Shown here in pieces: positions 13,270-24,352 of a stretch of DNA of 64,000 nt (position 1 is its first letter; each line of letters opens with the position of its first letter). The notes under the pieces were generated by a model. It was given only the letters and a program-made list of their open reading frames with translations, had not been told where the DNA came from and did not search any database. Origin of the DNA: Kitagawia praeruptora (Eukaryota; Streptophyta; Magnoliopsida; Apiales; Apiaceae); contig CM075345.1 of the NCBI GenBank assembly GCA_037693485.1, forward strand, positions 93,702,001-93,766,000, read 5' to 3'. The translations under genes and the position numbers were made by a program.

Positions 13270-13565
13270 GGGTCCCGGTCCCTGACAATCATTTGTCAGG
13301 GACCTGTTATTTAACAATCAGTTTCTCAGCCGTTGGATCAACGATCCAACGGCTGAGATTAAAAAAAAAAATATTTTACGTTCCTCGGAAATTTTCCGCG
13401 GAACGCTCCGCGGAAATTTTCCGCGGAACGTTCCGCGAAAAATTTCCGCGGAAAGGGAATTTTTTTTGTAATCCAGGGGGGCCGTTGGATCGTTGATCCA
13501 ACGGTTTAAAAAGTGATTGTTAAATAACCGGTCCCTGACAATCGATTGTCAGGGACCAGCTGCCT
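13270..13565. mobile_element. Hairpin MITE, copy 1 (nested palindromes)
   Basis: Each end contains two successive palindromes: GGTCCCTGACAA/TTGTCAGGGACC, then CCGTTGGATC/GATCCAACGG. Between them are many TTTCCGCGGAA units that are themselves self-complementary. TATATATA lies on both sides and could be an 8-bp duplication. A second member at 40510-40882 shares both terminal palindromes but has a different centre. No coding capacity. Confidence 0.75.
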
Positions 13566-13639
13566 TATATATATATTTATACTAATTAAGACTATAATGC
13601 CCCTCTCCCACTCACTTTCTATTCTCCTCTCGGCCCCGC

Positions 13640-13863
13640 AGGGGCACAACCATTCACAGGATTGGTGGTTCAGTTTACAAAGCTATGATCAATGGATATG
13701 TATTTGCAGTGAAAAAGTTTCATGACGTGACTGAGGAATTAAAGATACTACAGAGGGTAAATCATGCCAACTTGGTGAAACTAATAGGCATCTTAACTGA
13801 CAATTATGGAAAGTGCTTCTTGGTTTATGAGTATGCTGAAAACGACTCACTAGACAAAAATTA
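13640..13863 (+). pseudogene. Fragment of a LysM-type receptor-like kinase (kinase N-lobe)
   Basis: One open frame of about 70 codons encodes the N-terminal lobe of a protein kinase: part of the glycine loop (GGSVYKA), the ATP-binding lysine (FAVKK), the helix-C glutamate (TEELKILQ), the HxN stretch (NHANLVKLIG) and the hinge (FLVYEYAENDSLD). The wording is closest, from memory, to LYK4/LYK5/LYR-type LysM receptor kinases of chitin perception. The frame ends abruptly at TAA after D-K-N; there is no extracellular, transmembrane, catalytic-loop or activation-loop sequence. A direct repeat (GACAAAAATTAAAAATAAAT at 13853 and 13913) marks the break. This is a captured or truncated fragment, not a gene. 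Confidence 0.8.
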
Positions 13864-14148
13864 AAAATAAATTAATAAAAATAACCAAAATACATGGAAC
13901 ATTCAAATTAATGACAAAAATTAAAAATAAATAAGTAGAGGACAAAATTGTCTTTTAATAATGTATGATTAGTGAGTTAATCATGGTTACAATTAAAAGT
14001 GGGACATATTAATAAAAAGGGACATATTTATAATTACAATTAAGAATGAGACATATTCATAAATGGTTTATTCAAATGGGACATATTAGAAAAAAAACCC
14101 AATAATAAAATAAAACAAGATTAAGGTGAGTTGCAGAGTGGCCTCTTA

Positions 14149-14538
14149 GAGCATCTCCAATAGAGAAGACCCCTTAGCTAAAATCACAAATATATTATCA
14201 TAAATAAATTTTATAGAAATTATGTAAAAAAAACATCACTCCAATGGAACATTACTGTTAGCAAAAAATTTAGATAATCACTTTTCGTTGGCTATATTTG
14301 ACCAACCTCTAGAGACCTGTAAGGAAGATTTTACATAATCTATTACCGTAAAAAAATAGATTCTATTAATAACAACCTGAAATAATAACATAATAATACA
14401 TTACTATATTTACGATATACAACATTATAGCAAATATACCATTGGAGCACAACTTCTTACAGATTCGACAAATTTTATATAATCGATATTTTATCTGATT
14501 TAGGCAACCATTTTTAACTAATACCATTGGAGATGCTC
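14149..14538. mobile_element. Tourist-type MITE (PIF/Harbinger), copy 1
   Basis: Ends are GAGCATCTCCAAT and ATTGGAGATGCTC, with the 3-bp duplication TTA on each side (14146-14148, 14539-14541), the signature of PIF/Harbinger-derived Tourist MITEs. Related copies lie at 39160-40255. Confidence 0.85.
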
Positions 14539-14996
14539 TTATAGCATCTTTAATGGTTGGCTAAATTAATTACCTAAAATAATATAAAATAATAATTGGT
14601 TAATATTTATCGAATTTGTAAGGTGTTATGCTTCAATGAGATTGATTATAATGATAAAATTTATATGTACAGCTTTGTTACAGTTCTTGAGAATTTCGAT
14701 AAATGTAACCAACGTAAAAAGGTTGACTATAATTTTACCTAAGGATTTTGTATGATTAGAAATTGGAATTGCACAATTTATAGAAATTATGTATAATACT
14801 TGTCGTCATTTTTTTGCTAGGACTTATTGCAGCGGAGATGCTGTTATAATTGGTCAAGTCACCACGCCGTATACAGTTTCTGACGTCTTTATCCATTCCA
14901 AAAGTAGCAGCATTACCTCTCTTCATTATCTTCCTTATATTTTAATATCTTCTTTATTATTATTTTTTGGACTGGACTAAATCCTAGTAAAAGAGG

Positions 14997-15086
14997 TCTA
15001 TATATTAAATTATTTCTCGGCGCAATTTCTACTCCAGTTTCTGCAACCTCTCTCTCTCTCTCTGTCTCTCTCTCTCCATCTCTCTG
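14997..15086 (+). promoter_or_regulatory. Probable RMA core promoter and CT-rich leader
   Basis: A TATA-like word (TCTATATATTAAAT) is followed about 35-50 bases later by a (CT)n tract at about 15048-15086, common around plant transcription starts and 5' leaders. No coding sequence lies between here and the RMA start, so the leader is long and probably spliced. Confidence 0.45.
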
Positions 15087-16393
15087 GTTTTTATATATAC
15101 AGGCGCAGCATTTATCGGCCTCAGGTCTTCGTATTTGGGTTTGTACTTTGTACTATCTCTCTCTGCTTTAGTGCTTTTGCATATACTTATCAATCTTTAG
15201 TTGTTGAATATGATTTGGCATTCGTTGTATTGTTAAAATTATTAGATGCTTTAAGTTTACAATCTAGTTTACTGTGCTCTCTTGTTCAGATGTCCGTGTC
15301 TGATTTCAACTTTTAATTTTAAATAAGCTCATAAAACACACGCTTTCACACTTTTGAGAATATAGCTGCCTTACCCCCGCAACTCCCATCATATGAAATG
15401 GGTTGTGTATCTGCTGATATACTAATTTCTATCTGATTAGGGAACGCATAAACTTGTAATTTTTACACTGTTTATTGTGTTGATTGCACAAAATGGCTGA
15501 ATTGAAGCTCAAAATTCGCTATGTTTCATAAATATGATCCAACCTTTATAGTCTCCAAACTATATAGTCTATAGGGGTGCCCTGTTTCTATTCAAGTCCA
15601 ATCACGTATGCGGAGCACCATAGAAATACTTAAATTAGTTGCTTTTACGTGTAATTATGTATTCGTATACTAATCCATTCTAGAAAGTTGTTAATATTAG
15701 TTTCTTGTTTATGCATAATAAGTTTTTGCTTCATTGAAGGAAGGAGATGGAATCATCCTACATTGATTACTCTATTTTAAATATCATGTTTTCATGAATT
15801 TCCGAGAAATCTGAGAGTTTATTTTTGTTAATCGATCTTAGCGGAGATAGGTCCTGTCCCCCAATTTCAACCTTCTATATAGATATATCGTTGAATAATG
15901 TTTATCTTAGGCAGTTGCTGCATTACGGAGCTTTGTTCCTTTTATGTGTGTGTGTGGTTTATTGCTTTGTGCCTCCTTGTTTGCATAGAATCTCTCTAAT
16001 CTGGGTAAGTTTGTAAATTATTTTTGTTTATCTTTCTGTTGGCTTCTTGCTGATTGTAAGAGTAATATATTCCTCCTTGTTGCTGATTCTTGCTGATTTC
16101 AAAACTGACATGTTTAGAGTTAAGTAGCGTGGTTAATAGCAACTTAATAAATCTTAGAAATAATGGAATTCCAGATCTCCAAAGCTCGAACTTATTTAAA
16201 ACTTGTCAGGTGAATAATATATCCTCATAGTAGTATCAAGAATTGTAAATCTCCAAAGGGCAACCTTAAATACGGAAATGAGGTTTGATACCATTATATG
16301 ACATCTCGTAAGTGGCGACTTTCAATAGAATTGGATTTAATTAATATGTTATTTTCTAACTAATTAATATGCTTACCTTTCTAATCTTTTCAG
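15087..16393 (+). other. 5' leader and leader intron of the RMA gene
   Basis: About 1.3 kb without a credible coding frame, ending in a polypyrimidine tract and TTTTCAG at 16393, a good acceptor just 38 bases before the RMA ATG. The donor was not fixed. The ATG at 16369, in frame with the CDS, lies on the intron side of this acceptor and is probably not the start. Confidence 0.5.
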
Positions 16394-16431
16394 GCACAAA
16401 ATTAAGGATTACTCTATTAACTGTGGATCAA

Positions 16432-17154
16432 ATGGCCACGGGGCAATACTTTGAAACTTGTGACTCAACTGAAAGTGGTGGAACTTCCCTACAGAAGTGC
16501 AATTCTGGCTGTGTAACAGAGGATACTGTTGAACGAGGTGCAACTGGAGGTTTTGACTGCAATATTTGTTTAGATTTTGTGCATGATCCAGTAGTCACCT
16601 TCTGTGGCCATCTCTACTGTTGGCCTTGCATTTACAAATGGATTCATTATCAGAGTGTCTCTGCTGAAAAGCAAGACTGTCAACAGCCAGAATGCCCTGT
16701 ATGCAAGGCTGTTATTTCAAAAGAAAGGTTAGTCCCACTTTATGGTCGTGGCCGAAGTACTAAACCTTCTGAAGCCAAGGCTCTTCAACTAGGTTTAGTC
16801 ATACCAGAAAGACCATCCTCTCCCAGATGCGGAAGCCACACTCATATAACCACTCCGTCCATGCAACCGACTCAGCAATTGCATCATCCTATGCCAGGCA
16901 GCTACAGTGCCATACCAATGCTTAGCCTCAATAATAGCAGAACTAGCACAACCCCGATGGTTGGGGTGCTCGGAGAAATGGTTTATGCGAGGCTCTTTGG
17001 AATCTCAGAAACAACACTATACAACACAAACTCTTATAGTTTAATAACTAATAGTAATCCAAGGTTAAGAAGGCATGTGATGGAGGCTGATAAGTCACTA
17101 GGCAGACTTTTGTTTTTCCTATGTTGTTGCATGTTATGCCTTCTTTTGTTCTGA
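16432..17154 (+). CDS. RMA1: RING membrane-anchor (RMA-type) E3 ubiquitin ligase
   Basis: Predicted 240-residue protein. A C3HC4 RING finger lies at residues 43-91: C43, C46, C58, H60, C63, C66, C88, C91, with the surrounding CGHLYCWPC typical of the family. A conserved YGRG follows the RING, GEMVYARLFG lies in the C-terminal third, and a basic stretch with ADKSLGR leads into a hydrophobic tail anchor of 19 residues that ends the protein. This order and length match Arabidopsis RMA1-3 and pepper RMA1H1, endoplasmic-reticulum-anchored ligases that work with E2 enzymes in protein quality control and in retaining aquaporins during drought. Start chosen at the ATG after the intron acceptor because the family begins near MA; the ATG 63 bases upstream is intronic. 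No defect seen. The RMA1/2/3 assignment is less sure than the family. Confidence 0.92.
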   Translation: MATGQYFETCDSTESGGTSLQKCNSGCVTEDTVERGATGGFDCNICLDFVHDPVVTFCGHLYCWPCIYKWIHYQSVSAEKQDCQQPECPVCKAVISKERLVPLYGRGRSTKPSEAKALQLGLVIPERPSSPRCGSHTHITTPSMQPTQQLHHPMPGSYSAIPMLSLNNSRTSTTPMVGVLGEMVYARLFGISETTLYNTNSYSLITNSNPRLRRHVMEADKSLGRLLFFLCCCMLCLLLF

Positions 17155-18048
17155 TGTTTTCTTGCTTACCCATTTTGTATATAACTCTGTAAGAGCAAAG
17201 CCAATGTTTGTGCTAAAATCAGTGTTGTAGAAAGCGGGGAGAGACATCAAACAGTGATTAATCGGCGATTAATCCCAATTAATCGCCGTTTTTTTGGAAC
17301 AAAGGCTAAAATATATGTAGTTATTATTATAATTTAGCACCAAAAAGTGATTTTTAGTGCCAAAATATCATGTTTACGACAGATAGTTTTAAACTTAGCT
17401 ATACTTGTTTATTATTTAATTAACTTTCTCAATTATCTCCCTTTTTTCAAAGAAAATGAAATGATAAATATAGCTCATTGTTATAGTTTGTTCTATAAAT
17501 GACATGCTAAAGTAAATTCTCTGTAGTAAATCATATCCGCATCCGAATCCGGCGGATATTATCCGGATACGGATAATATCCGAATCCGTATTTTTTACAG
17601 GAAAACTTAAACCAACCATCTACAACCCCCGAGCTACAACCATACTGCATCAATAACACAAGAAACCCGGCCAATCATCAAGAACAAATCAAGAACAATT
17701 TTTGGCCAGAAAATATTTTTTCTCAAAATCGATTGAAAGTGGTCTCAAGTTGTAGATCGTGATGAGTAGATAAATTTGAGTATATGTATGAGGTGATTTG
17801 ATTTGAGTATATATATATATATGTATGTATGTGTGTGTTTATTCGGGAGAGAGACAGTGAGAAATGACAGAGAAAGAGAGAGGAGAGAGATGTGAGAGAA
17901 AAGGAGGGGTGTTTGGTTTGACCGAGAGAAATGGGGGTGGGGTGACTTGAAGTCTTCAACTTGTTTTAAACTTTTAATATATTTATTTTTCATTTTATGG
18001 GTGGCTTTTATATTAACTAAAAACAACATTCCAAATATATATATATAT
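17155..18048. other. RMA 3' flank: palindrome, hAT remnant and microsatellites
   Basis: An 11-bp perfect hairpin with a four-base loop sits at 17263-17288 (CGGCGATTAAT and its complement). At 17520-17600 is a cluster of GGATAT/ATATCC and GGATCCG-like words as seen in hAT subterminal regions. At 17800-17830 is an AT/GT repeat and at 17845-17910 a GA-rich tract. The minus-strand frames here are low-complexity artefacts. Confidence 0.6.
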
Positions 18049-18715
18049 GACTAATTTACACTTTGCATCCCCTTGGTTTGGGGTTATACGAAAATATTTT
18101 CAGAAATATTCGAAAATATTCGAATTTTTTTATAGAAAATTCAAAAATATTTGAAATTTTTTATAAAAATTTTCAAATTTTTGATCAACAAAGGTATATA
18201 AAAAAGAAATGAAATAAACCCTAAAGTCTAAAACTAATTTCAAATTAATGGAGCATAAAATATAAGAACACATCATTCAAAAAATAAAATGACAAAATTA
18301 AAAAATATGTAAACACATATGTTCGAATTTTTTATAAATTTTTTGAATATTTTCAAAATTTTTATAAAAAATTTCCAAAATTTTCGAATATTTCTGGAAT
18401 TTTTTTTCAAAATTTTCGATTTTTTTATAAAAGTTTTCGATTTTTTTATAAAAGTTTTTGAATATTTTCAAATATTTTCGAATTTTTTTTAAAAAAAATT
18501 TCGAATATTTCTAAATATTTTTGAATATTTCATTTGTGAAAAGTCTAATTTACCCCTCTCACTAACGGCAACAGTTAGACTTAACGGTGCAAATATAAAA
18601 AAAGTACAAACTGCAGAGAGTTGGAAAGTTAAGGAATGCAAAGTGCATATACTAATACTACTGGGTGCGAAGTGCAATAACCCCAAACCAAGGGGATGCA
18701 AAGTGTAAATTAGTC
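18049..18715. mobile_element. MITE with perfect 39-bp terminal inverted repeats
   Basis: The first 39 bases (18049-18087, starting GACTAATTTACACTTTGCAT) are the exact reverse complement of the last 39 (18677-18715). TA-repeat DNA flanks both ends, so the target duplication cannot be read. The interior is dominated by AATATTCGAAAATATTCGAA-like words, self-complementary at short range. No transposase. Mutator-like origin is possible but unproven. Confidence 0.85.
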
Positions 18716-18754
18716 TATATATATATATATAATAATTAAATACTATATATTATA

Positions 18755-20191
18755 TATAATTAATTCGGATATGGATATTTTCGGATACAATAATTCGTGA
18801 TAAAGCACTACTTACGAGTCATATTAAAAATAGTAGTGATCTACTAAGATCTCCAACCAAATTAATTTTTTATTTTCTAAAAATTTGGGAATATCATTAA
18901 ATTAGATATATATTGACATCCGTACGGTTGGATCGCTCAAAAATATTTTTTAAAAAATAGAAACAATAATCCGTGACAAAGCACTAGTTACGAGTCATAT
19001 TGAAAATAGTAGTGATCTACTAAGATCTCCAATCAAATTAATTTTTTATTTTCTGAAACTTTAGGAATATCATTATATTAGATATATGTTGACATCCGTA
19101 CGGTTGGATCGTTCAAAAATATTTTTTAAAAAATAGAAACAATAATCTGTGACAAAGCACCAGTTACGAGTCATATTAAAAATAGTAGTGATCTACTAAG
19201 ATCTCCAACCAAATTAATTTTTTATTTTCTAAAAATTTGGGAATATCATTAAATTAGATATATATTGACATCCGTACGGTTGGATCGCTCAAAAATATTT
19301 TTTTAAAAAATAGAAACAATAATCCGTGACAAAGCACCAGTTACGAGTCATATTGAAAATAGTAGTGATCTACTAAGATCTCCAATCAAATTAATTTTTT
19401 ATTTTCTGAAACTTTAGGAATATCATTATATTAGATATATGTTGACATCCGTACGGTTGGATCGTTCAAAAATATTTTTTAAAAAATAGAAACAATAATC
19501 TGTGACAAAGCACCAGTTACGAGTCATATTAAAAATAGTAGTGATCTACTAAGATCTCCAACCAAATTAATTTTTTATTTTCTAAAAATTTGGGAATATC
19601 ATTAAATTAGATATATATTGACATCCGTACGGTTGGATCGCTCAAAAATATTTTTTAAAAAATAGAAACAATAATCCGTGACAAAGCACTAGTTACGAGT
19701 CATATTAAAAATAGTAGTGATCTACTAAAATCTCCGATCAAAATAATTTTTTATTTTCTGAAACCTTGGAAATATCATTATATTAGATATATATTGACAT
19801 TCGTACAATTGGATCGTTCAAAAATATTTTTAAAAAATAGAAACAATAATCCGTGACAAAACACATAACTTGCTGAATGTTTATTTTCCGGTTTTATAAG
19901 TGAAACACATAGCTTGCTGAATGAAACACGTAGCTTGCCAATTTACATAAGTACATACATAAAATATAAAATATATTATGAATAATAATTAATTAATTAA
20001 TTAATTAATTTCGGATACGGATATTTTTGGATACGAATACGGATAATATCCGTCGGATATTGAAAGCTTCGGATCCGGATACGGATAATATCCGATTTAG
20101 CTCGGATACGAATAATATCCGTTTTTTTTCGAATACGAATACAGATATTTCGGACGAATATCGGATTTTCCGAATTTTTTTGACAGCCCTA
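18755..20191 (+). mobile_element. Decayed hAT-type element with GGATAC subterminal repeats
   Basis: CGGATAC/GGATAT words flank the tandem array at 18762-18790 and 20008-20170, and the right side ends TTTTTTTGACAGCCCTA, typical of one family of plant hAT termini (TAGGGCTGTCAA). A matching left terminus was not found. A roughly 35-bp direct repeat (TTCGGATAYGGATATTTTYGGATAC) lies on each side of the array. Frames here (20005-20266) come from the repeats. Confidence 0.5.
18790..19861 (+). repeat. Six-copy 176-bp tandem array with alternating monomers
   Basis: The word ACGAGTC recurs at 18814, 18990, 19166, 19343, 19519 and 19695, spacings of 176, 176, 177, 176 and 176. Copies 1, 3 and 5 share one set of variants (TTTGGGAATATCATTAAATT, GGATCGCTC); copies 2 and 4 share another (CTTTAGGAATATCATTATAT, GGATCGTTC); copy 6 is a diverged member of the second type. 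The array therefore grew as 352-bp dimers. A truncated seventh start is at about 19855. Confidence 0.95.
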
Positions 20192-20790
20192 CATTGGACA
20201 TGCTCAAAAGAAACAAAAAATGCTGTATGTATTTTACCTTTAAACATAGCCGGCCTGATGTATTAGATGATGAAAATGTAATAAACAGTTATAATAAAAA
20301 AACTTGATGCTTTTTATCCTACTTATATTCAGTTCATAGCTGTGATAATTTTATGTCAAATATGCCACAAACTGACAAACATGTCAAACTGCTCATTCAC
20401 TTGTACACATCAGCCGACATATTGTAAAAAGTAAAAAGCTAATTCCTAATGTATGTAATACTTAGTATTAAGACTGAAGAATGACATATAAAATAAAAAA
20501 ATGGATTTTATGTGTTTGAGGAGGATCTCCGTGTGTTTAAAATAAATTAATACAAATTTAAGAATATTTATATAAATTATTGATAAAAATTTACTATTTA
20601 CAAAAATATTCCTACGGGATCCCTTACTTTATAGGTAATATTTATTATAACCTTAAGAAGATGCCAGAGTTTGTAGCCCAGTTTTCTCATAAAAAATTAT
20701 ACAGCACAATTAACAATATATAATTTTTGTTAACAATAAAAAAAGATAAAAACTGAAATGACAAATGATTCCTGCGTTTTGAATTAGGAA
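20192..20790. other. Intergenic, no gene seen
   Basis: AT-rich DNA with no open frame of note and no recognised repeat. Confidence 0.4.
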
Positions 20791-20984
20791 AATGCTAAAG
20801 ACCCCAAATTAGATCCCAAAAAAATTCCCAAATTCCATGTGTCATCTTTTAATTGGTCATATCATAATGGGCCCCCCTGGATTCACATTAATCTCCCCAA
20901 TTAAAATTGCCCAATTTGCCAAGTCACCCATGCCATGTCATTTGGGAACTTTTTTGGGGACTCAATTTGGGGTCCCTAGCACTA
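20791..20984. mobile_element. Short MITE with CTAAAGACCCCAAATT ends
   Basis: The left AATGCTAAAGACCCCAAATT and the right AATTTGGGGTCCCTAGCACT are inverted with few mismatches, and the complementarity continues inward (CCCAAAAAAATTCCCAAAT against its counterpart). About 194 bp; no clear target duplication. Confidence 0.7.
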
Positions 20985-21206
20985 CTCTTTGAATTATATA
21001 GATCAACGCAAGGAATCCCGGATGGAATGGCAAGATAATAGGGAGGAGTAAAGGATAAAGATGAAAACATGAGTCATTAGTGTAGTTGGACTTGAAAACC
21101 CTTAAACCTCCAATACAGCAGGGTTTATTAGGGGATTATAATTAAAATCATTATTATTTCATCCTTGCTTGGTTTAATCAAGATTTCACACATAGAAGAT
21201 AGAACA

Positions 21207-23638
21207 ATGGGCAGGGGGAGCTGCGTAAAATCGTTGCTCAAGCATGCAAATTCATTGATTGGAATGTTGGCTATCGCTACAATTCTTTATGCTCTCTGGA
21301 TGTGTACTGCTTGGCATAAGGACATTCATGCTGATAATCACCCCCTACCCTGGTTTGATCACTCACACACACAACACACACTGTAGTGAATAAACTCAAT
21401 GTACAATGCTAGTAATAGTATTTTGTTTCTATTCTATCCATGGCAATTTTTCGATACTATGTCATTATGAAGATTAGGGTACTTTGATCTTGTTGTTGAG
21501 TCTTGTAGACAACCTTTAAGGATATAGCTTTTTAAGTATTTTTCCAGAATATTGATGAGTCGTGACTTGTTTATTTAGTGCTGCTATATTTGTAGTAGTT
21601 AGGTTCGGAGGGTGCGAATCGACCTATATTTCTGTAATACTTGAGCTTAGTTCATTCCTTTTTATACATCGCTCTTCTGCTTCTATCAAAATGTAGGTTT
21701 ATATATACATTCTTTGCTCTTGGTGCTTATTTGTGTTTGATCACATGCTTTGGTTACATTGCTGCCGAGACTGTCGATGGTTGCTGCCTTAATTCTGTAT
21801 CCTTCCTCTCTGGCGATACTTACGTGACTGTATTGAAAACCAATATAAATAATTTCGAATATCACTTTCTCATATCAAGTTCTTTTGATAATTCTCTCAT
21901 TTCACTTTTTGTTTTCCTTGAGTGTATATATCATGGATCTTTTTCTCTTTCGCGGGCAACAAATAGTCAAATATTGTATTTCCTTGCTGGAAGGAAAAAA
22001 ATCATCTTTGTGCTCTTTTTTTCTGCTTGAGCACACTTACCAACTTAGATATTCCTACTTTTGAAAATTTAGATTGCTCAAATCATTATTGTAGATATAG
22101 GAGCCTAGGAATTATCTCAATAAAAGGCGTTATGCGCTTGTTGTTGGCCTTAAGTAACTGCAGTATGCTCTGTTCGTCTTTTTGATTTTCATGCTAGAAG
22201 TTGCAGTTTCAGTGGAAATCTTCTTGGACCGCGATTGGGAGGAGGTATCCCTTAACTAAACAAAATTCTCCTTCAGTTTCTGCTTTTATCTAGGCGTACA
22301 AGAAAATTAGAGAAGCTGCTTTACTTGTCATTTTCCTTCATCTTCCTATAATTCAGGACTTTCCAGAAGACCCAACTGGCAACTTCGGTGACCTGAAAGA
22401 TTTTATAATAAAAAACTTTCAGATGTGTAAATGGATTGGCTTCTCTATTTTGACAATACAGGTCTCTCTTTCTTTCTCTCTGACCTATATCTCTCCCACA
22501 CAGAGGAATAGTACTCTGGAAGTGGATTCAGGGGAGGTTAATTGAGTAGCACTATATCAAAAGAACCCTGTTTTATATATCCTCGAAATAGTAATGAATT
22601 TACTACTTTGATGCAAACACATGGTTTCTGAATGAAAATCCAGTTTTTTTTCTTGAATGAGTGAAAATCCAGGTTTGAAAATTTAATGCACCATACTTTT
22701 ATTCACTGGTACTTCATCACTTCCATTTAGGACCTGCAACTAGTGAGCCTCCAGAGAGTAGGAACTGGTAAGCAACTGGAGTTTTAATTTATTGGCAACC
22801 TGCAAGGATATATTTCTAATATCATGTATGATTGTATAGTTTAAAGTCTCAACTTAATATAATCAGAAATTACAAAAAGGTCTCTGGTTTATCTTATGAG
22901 AAGATGAATGTTTATTAATTGAACTGAAGAATCTCAAGAGAAAATATTGGGGACAAGGAGTCCCGTCCGGCAAAATATTGAAAAGCAGAAGTCCATCAAT
23001 AACGAGTAATATTTGGCTAAAAATTAGAATCCTTAGGTACCCATACTTAAATTACTGTAGGCACCAGACAATCCTCGCAATCTAACAACTGATAATATCA
23101 TAACCGATCAATGAAAATGTTTTTTTTTATCACATATAATCTCATTTATAAATAAAAAATATTCCATACTAGGCTATGAGACTGTTATGCACAGTCGTTT
23201 CCCATGCTTGGTTCAACCTTTGTAGCAAAAATAGTTTTATGAGGAAACCCGGAAGATCCATTGTTTTGACTTTTGAGAGATGTAAATGAACAGAAGCTAC
23301 TGATATTAGGCCTGGTTTTATTAGTGAATTTGAAATACTGATTTAAAATCTTTCAGGTAATGCTTGAATTCTTCTAAAGCGTAAAGTTTTATGTAAACCT
23401 TCGTTGTCTTCCATAGCTGATTGCCTATGCTCTTAACTGGCAGGGATTATGTATGCTATTAGCTATGATTCTCAAAGCTCTTGGACCAGATCATGAAGCA
23501 AGTTATGAAAGTGATGATGATTATATTCCGGAAGGGGTACCACTTTTGACCAATTGCCCTCACCAACCCCCTTTCGTTGTTGGTGATCCTATCCACAGAT
23601 CTAGGAATGCTTCTTATATCGGAAAGTTTAACAAGTAA
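21207..23638 (+). CDS. Tetraspanin of the plant TET18/19/20 clade (five exons)
   Basis: Exons 21207-21352, 21697-21796, 22164-22244, 22357-22461 and 23444-23638 join in frame with GT-AG introns to give 208 residues. Four membrane segments: about residues 13-33 (SLIGMLAIATILYALW), 50-72 (FIYTFFALGAYLCLITCFGY), 83-103 (ALFVFLIFMLEVAVSVEIFL) and 134-157 (WIGFSILTIQGLCMLLAMIL). After segment 2 comes AAETVDGCCL, and between segments 3 and 4 the short loop DRDWEEDFPEDPTG, both typical of the TET18 (TOM2A)/TET19/TET20 clade. The tail has the acidic SYESDDDYIPEG motif followed by PLL. Tetraspanins organise membrane microdomains; TOM2A is a host factor for tobamovirus replication, but this gene looks nearer TET19. 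Start chosen at MGRGSCVKSLLK to match the family; the ATG 42 bases upstream is in frame but unlike family starts. A transposon nest begins 200 bp past the stop. Confidence 0.88.
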
Positions 23639-23836
23639 GACTAAGTTCTATTATATCAGCTCAAGAATGAATCATTACATGCATCAGCTGAATGTTAAAG
23701 TAGGAACAGTAGTTTATCATATTATGTAGTATGTATTCAATACTCATATTTACGAACACCCCATACCTACTGCTTCAACTGGACGTACGTTGATAGTTTG
23801 ACATTGCTGCCTTGCTCTTTCGCTAGACAAGACCTT

Positions 23837-23841
23837 CAGAC
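23837..23841. repeat. Target duplication of the gag-only element (left)
   Basis: CAGAC here is repeated at 31057-31061, immediately outside the other end of the gag-only LTR element. Confidence 0.9.
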
Positions 23842-23843
23842 TG

Positions 23844-23848
23844 AAGAA
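23844..23848. repeat. Target duplication of the Copia (left)
   Basis: AAGAA here is repeated at 29202-29206, immediately after the right LTR. Confidence 0.9.
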
Positions 23849-24111
23849 TGTTAGAAGTCAAACTCACTAGAAGTGTTAAAATTCAAACCCGTGTGTGGAA
23901 AATGAAGGTAGGCTGCAGCAAGAAGTAAAATAAAGAGGCTAGTCAATGATCACATATGTAAGCAATGATGTAAGATGGTGCAGTTTGGAGCCTATATAAA
24001 GGCCCAGCTAGCTCATAGATAAACACACCAAAAAAAACGTATGTAATACCACAAAAACTATAAACACTTTCAATATCAAAAACACTAAACACTATTCCGC
24101 TACTTTGTTCA
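23849..24111 (+). repeat. Copia 5' LTR
   Basis: Begins TGTTAGAAGTC and ends TTTGTTCA. A TATA box (CCTATATAAAGG) lies at about 23991-24003, giving a promoter within the LTR. Confidence 0.95.
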
Positions 24112-24123
24112 TGGTATCAGAGC
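24112..24123 (+). other. Copia primer-binding site
   Basis: TGGTATCAGAGC immediately follows the LTR and matches the 3' end of plant initiator methionine tRNA. Confidence 0.95.
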
Positions 24124-24352
24124 CAAGTTCTATCCTAGGGAAACACATTTCAGAAGAAGAACAAACTGTCAAGCAGGTGAAATTTTTGAGTTTTTTGAAG
24201 GTGGTCGAAACTCAGTTTTGAGCATACCATTAGATTGGCCTCACTGATACGAGTCCAGAGGTATCTTCCGAATTCAAAACCGACGTCAGACGAAGCCGTA
24301 CGAGCTGCCGGAAGTTTTTTCAAGAAGAAGATGATGAATAGCGACTAAAGAC

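Larger units (their letters stand above)
13143..14095. mobile_element. TIR element carrying a kinase fragment and a nested MITE
   Basis: Imperfect inverted ends: the left reads TATCAAATATGTCCCA, and the right reads TGGGACATATTAGAAA, its near complement; a second inner pair (TTTATAAATATGTCC and GACATATTCATAAATG) extends the match over about 65 bp. Between them lie a hairpin MITE (13270-13565) and a protein kinase fragment (13640-13863). The arrangement resembles gene-capturing Mutator-like elements, but no transposase or clear 9-bp duplication was seen, so the superfamily is open. Confidence 0.5.

Noticed and set aside
13640..13863. Functional receptor kinase gene
   Set aside because: Only part of the kinase N-lobe is present and a stop follows at once.
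16369..16431. Extending the RMA protein 21 residues upstream
   Set aside because: A strong intron acceptor lies at 16393 and family members begin near the second Met.
20005..20266. Opposed frames rich in Arg/Ile/Asn
   Set aside because: They arise from GGATAC subterminal repeats of a hAT relic.
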